DNA of 64,000 bases, from the NCBI RefSeq assembly GCF_002900365.1, contig NZ_CP025979.1:1240001-1304000 (forward strand), written 5' to 3'. Each line of letters opens with the position of its first letter. Within the stretch, counting starts at the first letter, position 1. Position numbers and translations under genes: made by a program. The notes beneath the pieces were generated by a model. That model had not been told where the DNA came from. It worked only from the letters and a program-made list of their open reading frames with translations, and did not search any database. This stretch comes from Escherichia marmotae. GTDB lineage: Bacteria > Pseudomonadota > Gammaproteobacteria > Enterobacterales > Enterobacteriaceae. Of this stretch, positions 17,068-25,997 are shown piece after piece.

Positions 17068-18093
17068 TTAGTGACTTGCTTTCTCTTCCTGCCAGCGTTC
17101 ATGTAACTGATTCAGACGGGCGCTGATCTCTTTCCAGCGAGCCAAGTCCATCAGTTCCTGTCGCGAAAATGAACCTTTATGATACAAACGTGTAACACGT
17201 TCTGCCTTGATCGGTGACAGATTATCTAACACGCTGACGGCCCCTTTACGATTATTGCAGACCAGGATCATATCGCAACCCGCATCCAGTGATGCCTGCC
17301 CACGTTCAGCATAACTGCCCATAATCGCTGCGCCTTCCATCGATAAATCGTCAGAGAAAATCACACCGTCAAAACCCAGTTCCTGACGTAAAACGGTCTT
17401 AAGCCAGTGGGGAGATCCGCTCGCCGGACGCGGATCAACATCACTGTAGATCACATGCGCAGGCATAATGGCGTCGAGTTTATTTTCGCGAATTAACGTG
17501 CTGAAGACTGACATATCTTTGGCACGAATTTCCGCTTGCGGACGCGGATCACACGGCGTCTCTTTATGTGAGTCAGCAGTTACTGCGCCGTGACCAGGAA
17601 AGTGTTTACCGGTGGTTTTCATTCCGGCTTCATGCATACCATCAATAAATCGGCTGGCGATTGCGAGGGCTTTTTCTGGATCAGCATGATAAGAACGCTC
17701 ACCAATCGCCGCGCTGATATGCCCTACGTCCAGCACTGGCGCAAAGCTGATATCAATATCCATAGCGATCATTTCGCTGGCCATTAACCAACCCGCCTCT
17801 TGCGCCAGTTTGCCACCCTCTTCCATTCCCAGCAGTGCAGCGAATGATTGCGCCGCCGGTAAGCAGGTAAAACCCTCACGAAAACGCTGCACACGCCCAC
17901 CTTCCTGATCCACCGCCACCACCAGGTGATTGCGCGAAGCTGCTCGGATCTGACGCACCAGTTCGCGTAACTGCTCTGGATCGTGATAGTTACGCGTAAA
18001 GAGAATCAGCCCTCCGACCAGCGGATGCGCGAGAATCTCACGCTCTTCCGCGTCCAGTTCGTAACCTTCAACATCCAACATTACTGGACCCAC
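17068..18093 (-). CDS. nagZ: NagZ, beta-N-acetylglucosaminidase (GH3)
   Basis: A 341-residue cytoplasmic glycosidase that cleaves GlcNAc from anhydro-muropeptides in cell-wall recycling. The family signature K-H-F-P-G-H-G-x5-D-S-H (about residues 163-176) supplies the acid/base His-Asp pair. The nucleophile Asp lies in F-S-D-D-L-S-M-E-G-A near 248. The start is GTG ending at 18093, with AAGGAG nine bases upstream. It sits in the run thiK-nagZ-ycfP and links functionally with nagK, which phosphorylates the released GlcNAc. Confidence 0.96.
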   Translation of the reverse strand: MGPVMLDVEGYELDAEEREILAHPLVGGLILFTRNYHDPEQLRELVRQIRAASRNHLVVAVDQEGGRVQRFREGFTCLPAAQSFAALLGMEEGGKLAQEAGWLMASEMIAMDIDISFAPVLDVGHISAAIGERSYHADPEKALAIASRFIDGMHEAGMKTTGKHFPGHGAVTADSHKETPCDPRPQAEIRAKDMSVFSTLIRENKLDAIMPAHVIYSDVDPRPASGSPHWLKTVLRQELGFDGVIFSDDLSMEGAAIMGSYAERGQASLDAGCDMILVCNNRKGAVSVLDNLSPIKAERVTRLYHKGSFSRQELMDLARWKEISARLNQLHERWQEEKASH

Positions 18094-18103
18094 ACTGCTC
18101 TCC

Positions 18104-18928
18104 TTATTGTTTTATTGATAGCTGCCGCCAGGTGTCATTGGCCAGCCTGATAAATTGTTGATCGCCGGTTTGTTGCCAGCGGTACTCAAACCACCCTGCT
18201 TTCAGCATCAGCAACCAGGGAAACCAGCGCCTGACCTGACGCCACAATTGCGCCGGATTAATCTTCGCCCGCACGGCATAATCATTAACCAACCGTCGGT
18301 GCTGGTCAGTATTTTCCACCCACACCGCCGCCAGTTCCAGCGCGATATCGCCATCACCGGCATACTCCCAGTCGATGAGTTTTAACCCTGACGCGCTATG
18401 CACCAAGTTTCCGGCATGAACATCCATATGCAACGGACTCAGGCGTAGTGGCTGTGGTTCCCGCGCTTTGCGCAGACGTTTCAACATTCGCAGCCACCCC
18501 GTTGTTCGCCGCGCAGGATCGCTTTGCTGCCAGTACAGTTCCAGTAGCGGCAACAACGTTACTCGCCAGCCAAAACGCGGTTGTTGATGCAAATAATACA
18601 GCAAGCCAGCCAGTTCGTCGGTATCTGGCAATTGCGTTTTTACCTCGCCGGGTAAATAGTCAACCACCATCCAGCCACGAAGATATAAATGCGGCTTTGG
18701 CGCAAGGTATGCAGGTAATTGTGATAACACCCGATACTGACGTAAAAACGCGGACTGCGACGCATCAGGATCGTGCGGCTGACGCACAACAAAACGCTGA
18801 TCCTTATATTCAATGAGAAAACTCCCGCCGCTAAGCCCATGATTAAACGTCGCGACGGGATGATACTGCGGAAAATAGCGCGACAGTAATTCGTCGCGCG
18901 TGATGGGATTATTGCTGCTGAACGGCAC
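18104..18928 (-). CDS. thiK: ThiK, thiamine kinase
   Basis: A 274-residue aminoglycoside-phosphotransferase-like kinase that phosphorylates salvaged thiamine. The catalytic loop L-H-M-D-V-H-A-G-N-L-V and the metal-binding L-I-D-W-E-Y-A-G are both present. The start is GTG ending at 18928, which overlaps the lpoB 3' end by 20 bases. It is the middle gene of the minus-strand run hinT-ycfL-lpoB-thiK-nagZ-ycfP. Confidence 0.95.
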   Translation of the reverse strand: MPFSSNNPITRDELLSRYFPQYHPVATFNHGLSGGSFLIEYKDQRFVVRQPHDPDASQSAFLRQYRVLSQLPAYLAPKPHLYLRGWMVVDYLPGEVKTQLPDTDELAGLLYYLHQQPRFGWRVTLLPLLELYWQQSDPARRTTGWLRMLKRLRKAREPQPLRLSPLHMDVHAGNLVHSASGLKLIDWEYAGDGDIALELAAVWVENTDQHRRLVNDYAVRAKINPAQLWRQVRRWFPWLLMLKAGWFEYRWQQTGDQQFIRLANDTWRQLSIKQ

Positions 18929-19550
18929 CTTTACCTGACCAAATAATTTCGCCCGTCTGCACCAACATCAGTTGCATTTGTAGGGTCGGTGCATTGACGT
19001 TGCCAGAGGCACTGGAGTAAAGCACGTAATGAGCTCCGACATTGCGAGCAATGCCTATGGCTTTACTACGCGTGCCTAAGCTGTCCTGCGGCGACAAACC
19101 TAGCTGCTGCTTAGCCATAGAAAGCTGCTGGGCGGAAACAAGGGTAAATTTACCGTTATTGGCCAGCGCATTACGCAGCGTTTCAGTCGCTTCTCCGGTA
19201 TTCAGCGAACCGTTAGTACGGTTGTTAACGCTATCAACCAGCAGAACGCTCCCCGCAGTCACGCCATCAGCCCCAAGCATCTTACTGACCATTGGTTGCA
19301 TTGCGCCATTCCAGTCATAATGACGAATATGCGGTGCAGGAGGCGCGGTTTGATCTTCGTGCTCAATTGGCCCTGGCTGCTGCGGGATCGTCGGCACCGA
19401 TGGCACCGTGGGTACTGGCTGTTGCGGCTCGGCAGGTTGCTCCGGCGCAGGTTTCACCTCTTCTACCGGTGCGGGTTCACGTGGCCCCACACACCCGGCG
19501 AGAAACATCGCCAGCGCGGTGATTAAGGCGTAGCGACTCATTTTTGTCAT
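18909..19550 (-). CDS. lpoB: LpoB, outer-membrane lipoprotein activator of PBP1b
   Basis: A 213-residue lipoprotein with lipobox L-A-G-C (Cys20). A long proline/glutamine-rich linker (about 25-72) crosses the periplasm, followed by a globular TolB-N-like domain that activates PBP1b (MrcB). The ATG ending at 19550 is preferred: GGGGTG lies seven bases upstream, while the TTG three bases earlier lacks proper spacing. It lies 13 bases downstream of ycfL. Confidence 0.95.
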   Translation of the reverse strand: MTKMSRYALITALAMFLAGCVGPREPAPVEEVKPAPEQPAEPQQPVPTVPSVPTIPQQPGPIEHEDQTAPPAPHIRHYDWNGAMQPMVSKMLGADGVTAGSVLLVDSVNNRTNGSLNTGEATETLRNALANNGKFTLVSAQQLSMAKQQLGLSPQDSLGTRSKAIGIARNVGAHYVLYSSASGNVNAPTLQMQLMLVQTGEIIWSGKGAVQQQ

Positions 19551-19563
19551 CAAGATTCACCCC

Positions 19564-19941
19564 TTACAAATAAATATAAAGTCTGACTTTGTGCGCCCCA
19601 AGATAATTGGCGCTGCCGTACAGAGTCACCGCTGAACGCGCGGGAATTGTGACACTGCGTGGCGTTTCCAGAGGATGCATCTCCAGCCCTCTGGCGTCAT
19701 ACCAATAAAAACGATAATGAACGGTAACGGGTTCTTGCCTTTCGTTATAGAGCGTCGAGGATGCTGAAGACTGAATGTCAGACATTGAAAAAACAGGCTT
19801 TTCTGCGCTGATACCAGCAGCCAGAAGTGATGACTCCATCACCAGAGATTGTTCATCATTCACCGGAATTTCCGGATGTGAGCGACAACCCACCAGCAAT
19901 AACAGCGCCAGAGACACCAGCCCAAAGCATCCTTTTCTCAT
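19564..19941 (-). CDS. ycfL: YcfL, small lipoprotein of unknown function
   Basis: A 125-residue protein with lipobox L-L-V-G-C (Cys19). The short beta-rich domain contains V-T-V-H-Y-R-F-Y-W-Y-D-A-R-G-L-E. This DUF1425 family has no proven function; its position next to lpoB suggests an envelope role (inference). It begins 2 bases after the hinT stop. Confidence 0.92.
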   Translation of the reverse strand: MRKGCFGLVSLALLLLVGCRSHPEIPVNDEQSLVMESSLLAAGISAEKPVFSMSDIQSSASSTLYNERQEPVTVHYRFYWYDARGLEMHPLETPRSVTIPARSAVTLYGSANYLGAHKVRLYIYL

Positions 19942-19943
19942 CG

Positions 19944-20303
19944 TTACAGACCTTTATGCGCCAGCATTGGCCCCAACGGACGGCCACCCAGCAGGTGCAT
20001 ATGGATGTGGTACACCTCTTGTCCACCATGACGGTTGGTATTCATGATCAAACGGTAACCATCTTCGGCAATCCCTTCCTGCTCAGCGATTTTTGCCGCC
20101 ACGGTGATCATGCGCCCCAGCGCCTGCTCATGCTCGGTTGACACGTCATTCACGGTAGGAATGAGGATATTAGGAATGATCAGAATATGTGTTGGCGCTT
20201 GCGGCGAAATATCGCGAAACGCCGTTACCAGATCATCCTGGTAAACGATATCGGAGGGGATCTCACGACGAATAATTTTGCTGAAAATAGTTTCTTCTGC
20301 CAC
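19944..20303 (-). CDS. hinT: HinT, purine nucleoside phosphoramidase (HIT family)
   Basis: A 119-residue HIT hydrolase that cleaves AMP-phosphoramidates. The histidine triad H-I-H-M-H-L-L-G-G lies near residues 99-107. The start is GTG ending at 20303 (A-E-E-T-I-F-S-K), with AGGA seven bases upstream; an ATG start 18 codons upstream would give an atypical extension. It is the first gene of the run leading to ycfP. Confidence 0.95.
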   Translation of the reverse strand: MAEETIFSKIIRREIPSDIVYQDDLVTAFRDISPQAPTHILIIPNILIPTVNDVSTEHEQALGRMITVAAKIAEQEGIAEDGYRLIMNTNRHGGQEVYHIHMHLLGGRPLGPMLAHKGL

Positions 20304-20439
20304 GACATTTTCCTTTTTCATAATAGCCATGCGTTGCGCCATGCTACGCCGCGCCACACTGCGAGTATAGAGTATGGTCGAGTTAAACCCGCTCTTTCAA
20401 CCTTAACTCACGATTTATTAAGCAAAAAATCGCTTTACT

Positions 20440-20745
20440 GCCGCATACATCGCTATTATTCCCATTTCCGCCTGCTAATGAACCGAAAACATGATTTCTC
20501 TTTAGTTTATATATTAAACAGGGATACACAGCCGCCATTGTTACCCGCCTGTATTGCGTTGGCATTATTCTTTCGCGCCGAAAACGACAGTTGATCTGTT
20601 CACCCGTTATCAGGTGACAAAAAACTTCTCGTTACAGGGGAACGTCAATAACCTGTTCGATAAAACCTATGATACCAACGTAGAAGGTTCTATCGTCTAC
20701 AGCGCACCGCGTAATTTCAGCATTACCGGAACGTACCCGTTCTGA
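20440..20745 (+). pseudogene. fhuE: fhuE relic: large internal deletion
   Basis: FhuE is the TonB-dependent outer-membrane receptor for ferric coprogen and rhodotorulic acid, normally about 729 residues. Only the ends remain. Near 20490-20565 a frame reads N-R-D-T-Q...L-L-P-A-C-I-A-L-A-L, resembling the signal-peptide region. From 20590 a different frame reads V-D-L-F-T-R-Y-Q-V-T-K-N and continues to the receptor's C-terminal strand ending I-T-G-T-Y-P-F, stop 20743-20745. About 650 codons, including the plug and most of the barrel, are missing. The order hinT - fhuE - ptsG matches K-12, so the deletion happened in place. Confidence 0.85.
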
Positions 20746-20757
20746 TTGGCGCCAGTA

Positions 20758-20786
20758 AAAAAGGCAGCCATTCGGCTGCCTTAGTC
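20758..20786. terminator. Bidirectional terminator between fhuE relic and ptsG
   Basis: AAGGCAGCC pairs with GGCTGCCTT around an ATTC loop (about 20761-20782), preceded by an A-run and lying between convergent fhuE and ptsG. The A-run serves as T-run for ptsG on the minus strand. Confidence 0.75.
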
Positions 20787-20804
20787 TCCCCAACATCTTA
20801 CGGA

Positions 20805-22238
20805 TTAGTGGTTACGGATGTACTCATCCATTTCAGTTTTCAGGTTATCGGATTTAGTACCGAAAATCGCCTGAACACCAGAACCAGCAACCACTACGCC
20901 CGCTGCGCCCAGTTTTTTCAGGCCAGCCTGATCCACTTTGGACACATCAGCAACGCTGACGCGCAAACGGGTAATACATGCGTCGAGGTTAGTGATGTTT
21001 TCTTTACCGCCAAATGCGGCAACCAGAGCCGGTGCCATTTCGCTAGTACCGGTTGCTTTCGCATCTTCAGTTGCGTCTTCACGGCCCGGCGTTTTCAGAT
21101 CCAGAGCTTTAATCAGCACGCGGAAGATAGTGTAGTAAACAATCGCATAACCGATACCGACAATCGGGAACAGCCACAGGTTGCTGCTGTTACCAGACAG
21201 TACGATAAAGTCAATCAGACCGTGCGAGAACGAAGTACCGTCACGCATCCCCAGCAGAATACAGATTGGGAATGCCAGACCTGCCAAAATCGCGTGGATG
21301 ATGTACAGGATCGGCGCAACGAACATGAAGGAGAACTCGATCGGCTCGGTGATACCGGTCAGGAACGAGGTCAGTGCCGCGGAGATCATGATACCGCCCA
21401 CTTTAGCGCGGTTTTCTGGTTTAGCAGAGTGCCAGATAGCAATCGCGGCAGCCGGCAGACCGTACATTTTGAACAGGAAGCCGCCAGACAGTTTACCCGC
21501 AGTCGGGTCACCCGCCATATAACGCGGAATATCGCCGTGGAACACCTGACCTGCGGCATTGGTGTATTCACCAATCTGCATCTGGAAAGGTACGTTCCAG
21601 ATGTGGTGCAGACCAAACGGTACCAGGCAGCGTTCGATGAAGCCGTAGATACCAAACGCAACTACCGGGTTCTGGTAAGCAGCCCACTGGGAGAAGGTCT
21701 GGATTGCGGAACCAATTGGCGGCCAAATGAAGGACAGCACAACGCCAGTAAAGATGGCAGCCAGGCCAGAAATGATCGGCACAAAGCGTTTACCGGCAAA
21801 GAAGCCAAGATACTCAGGCAGCTTAATACGGTAGAAACGGTTAAACATGTACGCTGCAATCGCACCGGAGATGATCCCCCCGAGTACGCCTGTATCCGCC
21901 AGATGTTTAGCGGCAATTTCTTCAGCAGGTAAATGTAGTACCAGCGGCGCAACCACGGCCATGGTTTTTACCATGATGCCATAGGCAACAACTGCGGCCA
22001 GCGCAGATACGCCATCGTTATTGGTAAAGCCGAGGGCAACACCAATCGCAAAAATCAGTGGCATGTTTGCAAAGACGGAACCGCCTGCTTCTGCCATAAC
22101 ATGCGATACAACGGCGGGTAGCCAGCTGAAATTCGCGGAACCGACGCCCAGCAGAATACCTGCGATAGGCAGTACGGATACCGGCAGCATCAGCGATTTA
22201 CCGACCTTTTGCAGGTTAGCAAATGCATTCTTAAACAT
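20805..22238 (-). CDS. ptsG: PtsG, glucose-specific PTS enzyme IICB
   Basis: A 477-residue glucose permease. The N-terminal EIIC domain (about 1-385) has multiple membrane helices and the glucose-binding region around [10 protein letters not shown] linker leads to the EIIB domain with the phosphorylated cysteine in N-L-D-A-C-I-T-R-L near residue 421. The start is ATG ending at 22238 (M-F-K-N-A-F-A), with CAGGAG upstream; the longer ORF would add 18 atypical residues. The leader is nearly identical to the K-12 one I recall, so CRP/Mlc and SgrS control are probably intact. Confidence 0.97.
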
Positions 22239-22240
22239 AA

Positions 22241-22266
22241 TTGAGAGTGCTCCTGAGTATGGGTGC
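22241..22266 (-). promoter_or_regulatory. Conserved SgrS small-RNA target in the ptsG leader
   Basis: On the minus strand the leader just before the start reads CACCCATACTCAGGAGCACT and includes the ribosome binding site. SgrS pairs with this ACTCAGGAG region in E. coli under glucose-phosphate stress and causes RNase E-dependent decay. The site is seen; function is inferred from conservation. Confidence 0.65.
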
Positions 22267-22333
22267 TTTTTTAACGTTCTCACGCGTGGCAAGGGGGGAG
22301 AGCCTTACCGTATACAGGGCATCTAAGCGCCCC

Positions 22334-22389
22334 TTATTTATTACACAGAGTAAAATAATTCAATGTTGATTTGTTTGACGGTTATCACG
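22334..22389 (-). promoter_or_regulatory. Candidate CRP and Mlc sites at ptsG
   Basis: On the minus strand, CGTGATAACCGTCAAA (22374-22389) resembles the known ptsG CRP site. An inverted TTATTT-N13-AAATAA (22334-22358) downstream of it resembles the Mlc operator. Both match the layout of the K-12 ptsG promoter as I recall it. The nearby spacer up to 22532 shows no gene. Confidence 0.5.
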
Positions 22390-22532
22390 TTTCAACTTCT
22401 GGTCATGAGAGAAGTTGCACATTTTGACAAAACATATGTCAAGATATTTCAAACGTGGTTATCCACCGCCCAATTTGCGGCGGTGAACTTTACTCGTTTT
22501 ACCCATTAATTACGAGCTTAAAAAAAATTCAT

Positions 22533-23330
22533 TCAACAGATGGATTGAAGGCGGGAAGCGTCGATGTGAAACAGACGGGCGAAGTTATCGGTGGTTACCT
22601 GCGCCAGTTCTTCAACGGCAACACCTTTCAACACAGCCATGTATTCTGCAACGTCACGAACCATCGCAGGTTGATTCTCTTTTCCTCGATGCGGTACGGG
22701 TGCCAGATAAGGTGAGTCAGTTTCGACCAACAACCGATCCAGAGGCACATAGCGCGCGGCATCGCGTAGTTGTTCCGCATTTCGGAAGGTCACAATGCCG
22801 GAGAAGGAGATGTAAAATCCGAGATCCAGTAACTTGCCCGCTGTTTCTCTGTCCTCTGTAAAACAGTGTAGTACGCCACCGCAATCCGTCACTCTTTCTT
22901 CGCGCAGAATTGCCAGCGTATCGGCACGGGCATCGCGCGTATGAACGATAACCGGTTTGTTCAGTTCGCGGCCAATCTGGATATGGTGAATAAAGGACTC
23001 TTGCTGACGCACTTTGGTTTCCGGCGTGTAATAATAATCCAGCCCGGTTTCACCCAGCGCAACAACCCCCTCTTCTGCCGCCAGGCGGCGTAAATCTTCC
23101 ACATCGTAGGGATCGTTCTGGTTGAGCGGATGTACACCGCAAGAAAATGCAACGTTGTCACGTTCGCCTACCAGATCTCGCATATGCAAGTAACCCGGTA
23201 ATGTCGTGGCAACCGCCAGACAAAATTTCACATCGCGCGCGGCGGCTTTCGCCAGAACGTCATCCACGTCCTTATGCAAAGATTCATAATTCAGACCATC
23301 AAGATGGCAGTGTGAGTCGACTAAAAACAT
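22533..23330 (-). CDS. ycfH: YcfH, TatD-family metal-dependent DNase
   Basis: A 265-residue TIM-barrel metallohydrolase. D-S-H-C-H-L-D-G at the N-terminus, the catalytic E in A-L-G-E-T-G-L-D, H-T-R-D-A, H-C-F-T-E and V-E-T-D-S-P-Y-L give the complete TatD metal site. TatD proteins are 3' to 5' exonucleases or deoxyribonucleases; the in vivo role of YcfH is not settled. The start is ATG ending at 23330, 10 bases after holB, in the operon pabC-mltG-tmk-holB-ycfH. Confidence 0.94.
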   Translation of the reverse strand: MFLVDSHCHLDGLNYESLHKDVDDVLAKAAARDVKFCLAVATTLPGYLHMRDLVGERDNVAFSCGVHPLNQNDPYDVEDLRRLAAEEGVVALGETGLDYYYTPETKVRQQESFIHHIQIGRELNKPVIVHTRDARADTLAILREERVTDCGGVLHCFTEDRETAGKLLDLGFYISFSGIVTFRNAEQLRDAARYVPLDRLLVETDSPYLAPVPHRGKENQPAMVRDVAEYMAVLKGVAVEELAQVTTDNFARLFHIDASRLQSIC

Positions 23331-23340
23331 AATGTCTCTC

Positions 23341-24345
23341 TTAAAGATGAGGAACCGGTAACACAACGCCCGGTTGCAGGTAATGCTCAATACGCAGTAA
23401 AAGATCGGTGATGAGAAGCTCGCGGTTTACGCCTGTGACAGAAATTAACTGTTCACGACTTTGGCAAACATCCCCCAGTATAGCCTGCAGGCGAGAGGGA
23501 GAAAGCTGGTTTGCCAGCGCGGTGACAACGCCAGGAACATCAACATTGGTGACGTGTGAGGCGTCATAATGGCGTTTGAGCGCATCCATCAACAAAGTTG
23601 CCAGCCAATGTAAACGCGCCGGAGCTTGTTCGTGATTAAGTGCCGACAACATCGAATACCAGTCGCCAGATTGCACGCTATGTGCCAACGCCTGACAAAG
23701 AGTCTCACGTGCCTGCCAGGTATCTCCCTGAAACAACACCAACGCCGCACCAGGCGAACCGGCGCTCAGGCGCAATGCGGTGAGTATGGCCTCTGGTGAC
23801 ATTGTCACTTCACGCGCAAGCCAGCTCACCGCGTACTGTTCTGGCGGTGGTGCAAGGTAATGCAAGCGACAACGGCTGCGCAGTGTGGCCAGTAAGCGTT
23901 CAATTTCTCGTGTAGCGAGGAAAAACCAGGTTTCCGCTGGCGGCTCTTCCAGAGTTTTCAGCAAGGCATTAGCAGCAGCATCGGTCAGCAAGGCAGCATC
24001 GGTGACCCAGACAACTTTTGCACCGCCTAATCGTGCGTGCTCATTCAATTTTTCAGTGACTTCACGCACAGCATCAATGCCCAGCGCGTTCTTTCCTTTT
24101 TCAGGTGCAAGAGTGTAATAATCGGGATGTGTCCCCGCCTGCATCAACTGGCATCCACGACAGTGACCACAGCTTTTGTGGCCCTGCGGTTGTTGGCAAA
24201 GTAAATAACGGCTCAGAGCATAGATTAAGGCATCATCGCCCATACTGGGTAACGCCTGAATCAGTAGCGCATGGTGACCCCTTCCGGCCTGATAGCTGGC
24301 TACCAGTTTTTCGAAATCAGGTCGTAACCATGGATACCATCTCAT
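23341..24345 (-). CDS. holB: HolB, DNA polymerase III subunit delta'
   Basis: A 334-residue AAA+ protein of the clamp loader. A zinc-binding cluster C-G-H-C-R-G-C-x6-H (about 50-65), an S-R-C arginine-finger motif (L-R-S-R-C near 157) and a degenerate P-loop fit delta', which supports but does not hydrolyse ATP. The start ATG overlaps the tmk stop by four bases (ATGA), indicating coupling. Confidence 0.96.
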   Translation of the reverse strand: MRWYPWLRPDFEKLVASYQAGRGHHALLIQALPSMGDDALIYALSRYLLCQQPQGHKSCGHCRGCQLMQAGTHPDYYTLAPEKGKNALGIDAVREVTEKLNEHARLGGAKVVWVTDAALLTDAAANALLKTLEEPPAETWFFLATREIERLLATLRSRCRLHYLAPPPEQYAVSWLAREVTMSPEAILTALRLSAGSPGAALVLFQGDTWQARETLCQALAHSVQSGDWYSMLSALNHEQAPARLHWLATLLMDALKRHYDASHVTNVDVPGVVTALANQLSPSRLQAILGDVCQSREQLISVTGVNRELLITDLLLRIEHYLQPGVVLPVPHL

Positions 24346-24983
24346 GCGTCCTGCTCCTTAACCCAGTGAGTCACGGTGGTGCGAATCGCGTCCATAACGG
24401 CTTCCAGCGGCTGGGTAGCATCAATGGTATGAATGCTTTTATCTTGTGCGGCCAGTTCCAGGTAGCGGGCGCGGGTACGATTAAAGAAATCAAAAGACTC
24501 TTGCTCAATGCGATCCAGCTCGCCACGCGCACGTGCGCGCTTAAGGCCGACTTCTGGGGTAACATCGAGATAGAGCGTTAAGTCAGGGCGAAAATCCCCA
24601 AGAACGGCATCACGTAACGTTGCCAGCATATGCTGGTCAATACCACGGCCACCGCCCTGATACGCCTGAGTGGAGAGATCGTGGCGATCGCCAATCACCC
24701 AGGTTCCATTAGCCAGCGCGGGTTTGATGACAGTCTCGACCAACTGAACGCGCGCGGCATAAAACATCAGCACTTCGGCTTTATCGGTAATGACTTCATC
24801 GCCTACCGATTTGATATCCAGCACCAGGCTTCTTAACTTTTCGGCAAGTTGCGTGCCGCCAGGTTCCCGAGTGAAAACCATGTCACGGATACCCAGTTGC
24901 TCAAGCGTCTCGACCACCACGTTACGCGCGGTAGTTTTGCCTGCACCTTCCAGCCCTTCAATGACGATATACTTACTGCGCAT
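24342..24983 (-). CDS. tmk: Tmk, thymidylate kinase
   Basis: A 213-residue kinase converting dTMP to dTDP. The P-loop E-G-L-E-G-A-G-K-T-T (about 8-17), the dTMP-binding F-T-R-E-P-G-G-T and the D-R-H-D-L-S-T-Q-A-Y-Q-G-G-G-R-G lid region are visible. The start overlaps the mltG 3' end by 11 bases and the stop overlaps the holB start. Confidence 0.97.
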   Translation of the reverse strand: MRSKYIVIEGLEGAGKTTARNVVVETLEQLGIRDMVFTREPGGTQLAEKLRSLVLDIKSVGDEVITDKAEVLMFYAARVQLVETVIKPALANGTWVIGDRHDLSTQAYQGGGRGIDQHMLATLRDAVLGDFRPDLTLYLDVTPEVGLKRARARGELDRIEQESFDFFNRTRARYLELAAQDKSIHTIDATQPLEAVMDAIRTTVTHWVKEQDA

Positions 24984-25995
24984 TTTTTTCCTTAAGCACT
25001 TTCAGATAATCCTGCACAGACTTGTTATGACTGGCAAGATTGGTATTAAACGTGTGACCGCCTTTACCATCGGCCACAAAATAGAGATACGGCGTTTTTG
25101 CCGGATGCGCAGCAGCCTTCAGCGAATCCGCCCCCGGCGTTGCAATTGCGCCTGGCGGCAGACCGGTAATGGTATAAGTGTTATACGCTGTTGGTGCTTC
25201 CAGATCTGCACGGGAGAGCTTGCCATTATAACGCTCTCCCATCCCGTAAATCACCGTCGGGTCGGTCTGCAGACGCATGCCAATACGTAAACGGTTGATA
25301 AATACCGAGGCAACCTGATCGCGTTCACTGGCAACGGCCGTTTCTTTTTCGATAATCGACGCCATGGTCACCAGTTGGTTTTTATCTTTATAGGGCAGCC
25401 CATCTGCACGGCCTTCCCAGGCGCTATCGACCGCTTTCACCATTTTCTTGTGCGCTCGTTTGAGTAACGCGACATCAGTGGTATTGGCGGTATACATCCA
25501 GGTATCTGGCCAGAACCAGCCTTCAATCCACTCCGGGTTTTCCAGCTCCAGCGCCTGTGCCACGGTGGCGTATTTATCGTCGCTCAACGTGTGCTTAACA
25601 TACGGTGCCTCACGCAATTGTTTGAGGTAATCGCTCAGACGCATCCCTTCCACCAGGCGTAGCGGGAACTGCGCTTCTTTACCGCTTTCCAGCAATTTCA
25701 GCATCTCGCGCACGGTCATCTGTGGTGTAAAACGGTAAGTACCGGCTTTGAAATGAGAAAGATCCGGCTCGATACGCAGCAACCATTGAAATACACGTGG
25801 GCGATTGATGATCTTATCGGCATAAAGTTGTTCACCGAGCCCCCGTCGCCCGGTCCCCGGTTTCAAGGTAAATATAGTCTCTTCTTTAATAAGTAATTTG
25901 CTGTCAGCAAGGTGGCGAACTTTCCAGACGCCCACACCAGCGGCGATACCCAGTACCACCAGCAATAACAAGACAATCAATAACACTTTTTTCAT
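24973..25995 (-). CDS. mltG: MltG (YceG), endolytic murein transglycosylase
   Basis: A 340-residue inner-membrane enzyme that cuts nascent glycan strands and helps set their length. It has an N-terminal transmembrane helix (about 4-23, leucine/valine rich), a LysM-like region, then the YceG catalytic domain with the catalytic glutamate in A-S-I-I-E-K-E-T-A near residue 218. It begins 2 bases after the pabC stop. Confidence 0.96.
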   Translation of the reverse strand: MKKVLLIVLLLLVVLGIAAGVGVWKVRHLADSKLLIKEETIFTLKPGTGRRGLGEQLYADKIINRPRVFQWLLRIEPDLSHFKAGTYRFTPQMTVREMLKLLESGKEAQFPLRLVEGMRLSDYLKQLREAPYVKHTLSDDKYATVAQALELENPEWIEGWFWPDTWMYTANTTDVALLKRAHKKMVKAVDSAWEGRADGLPYKDKNQLVTMASIIEKETAVASERDQVASVFINRLRIGMRLQTDPTVIYGMGERYNGKLSRADLEAPTAYNTYTITGLPPGAIATPGADSLKAAAHPAKTPYLYFVADGKGGHTFNTNLASHNKSVQDYLKVLKEKNAQ

Positions 25996-25997
25996 GA

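Noticed and set aside
20808..21932. 374-codon open frame on the plus strand inside ptsG
   Set aside because: It is exactly antisense to the strongly conserved ptsG gene, has no ribosome binding site or family motif, and its composition mirrors ptsG codons.
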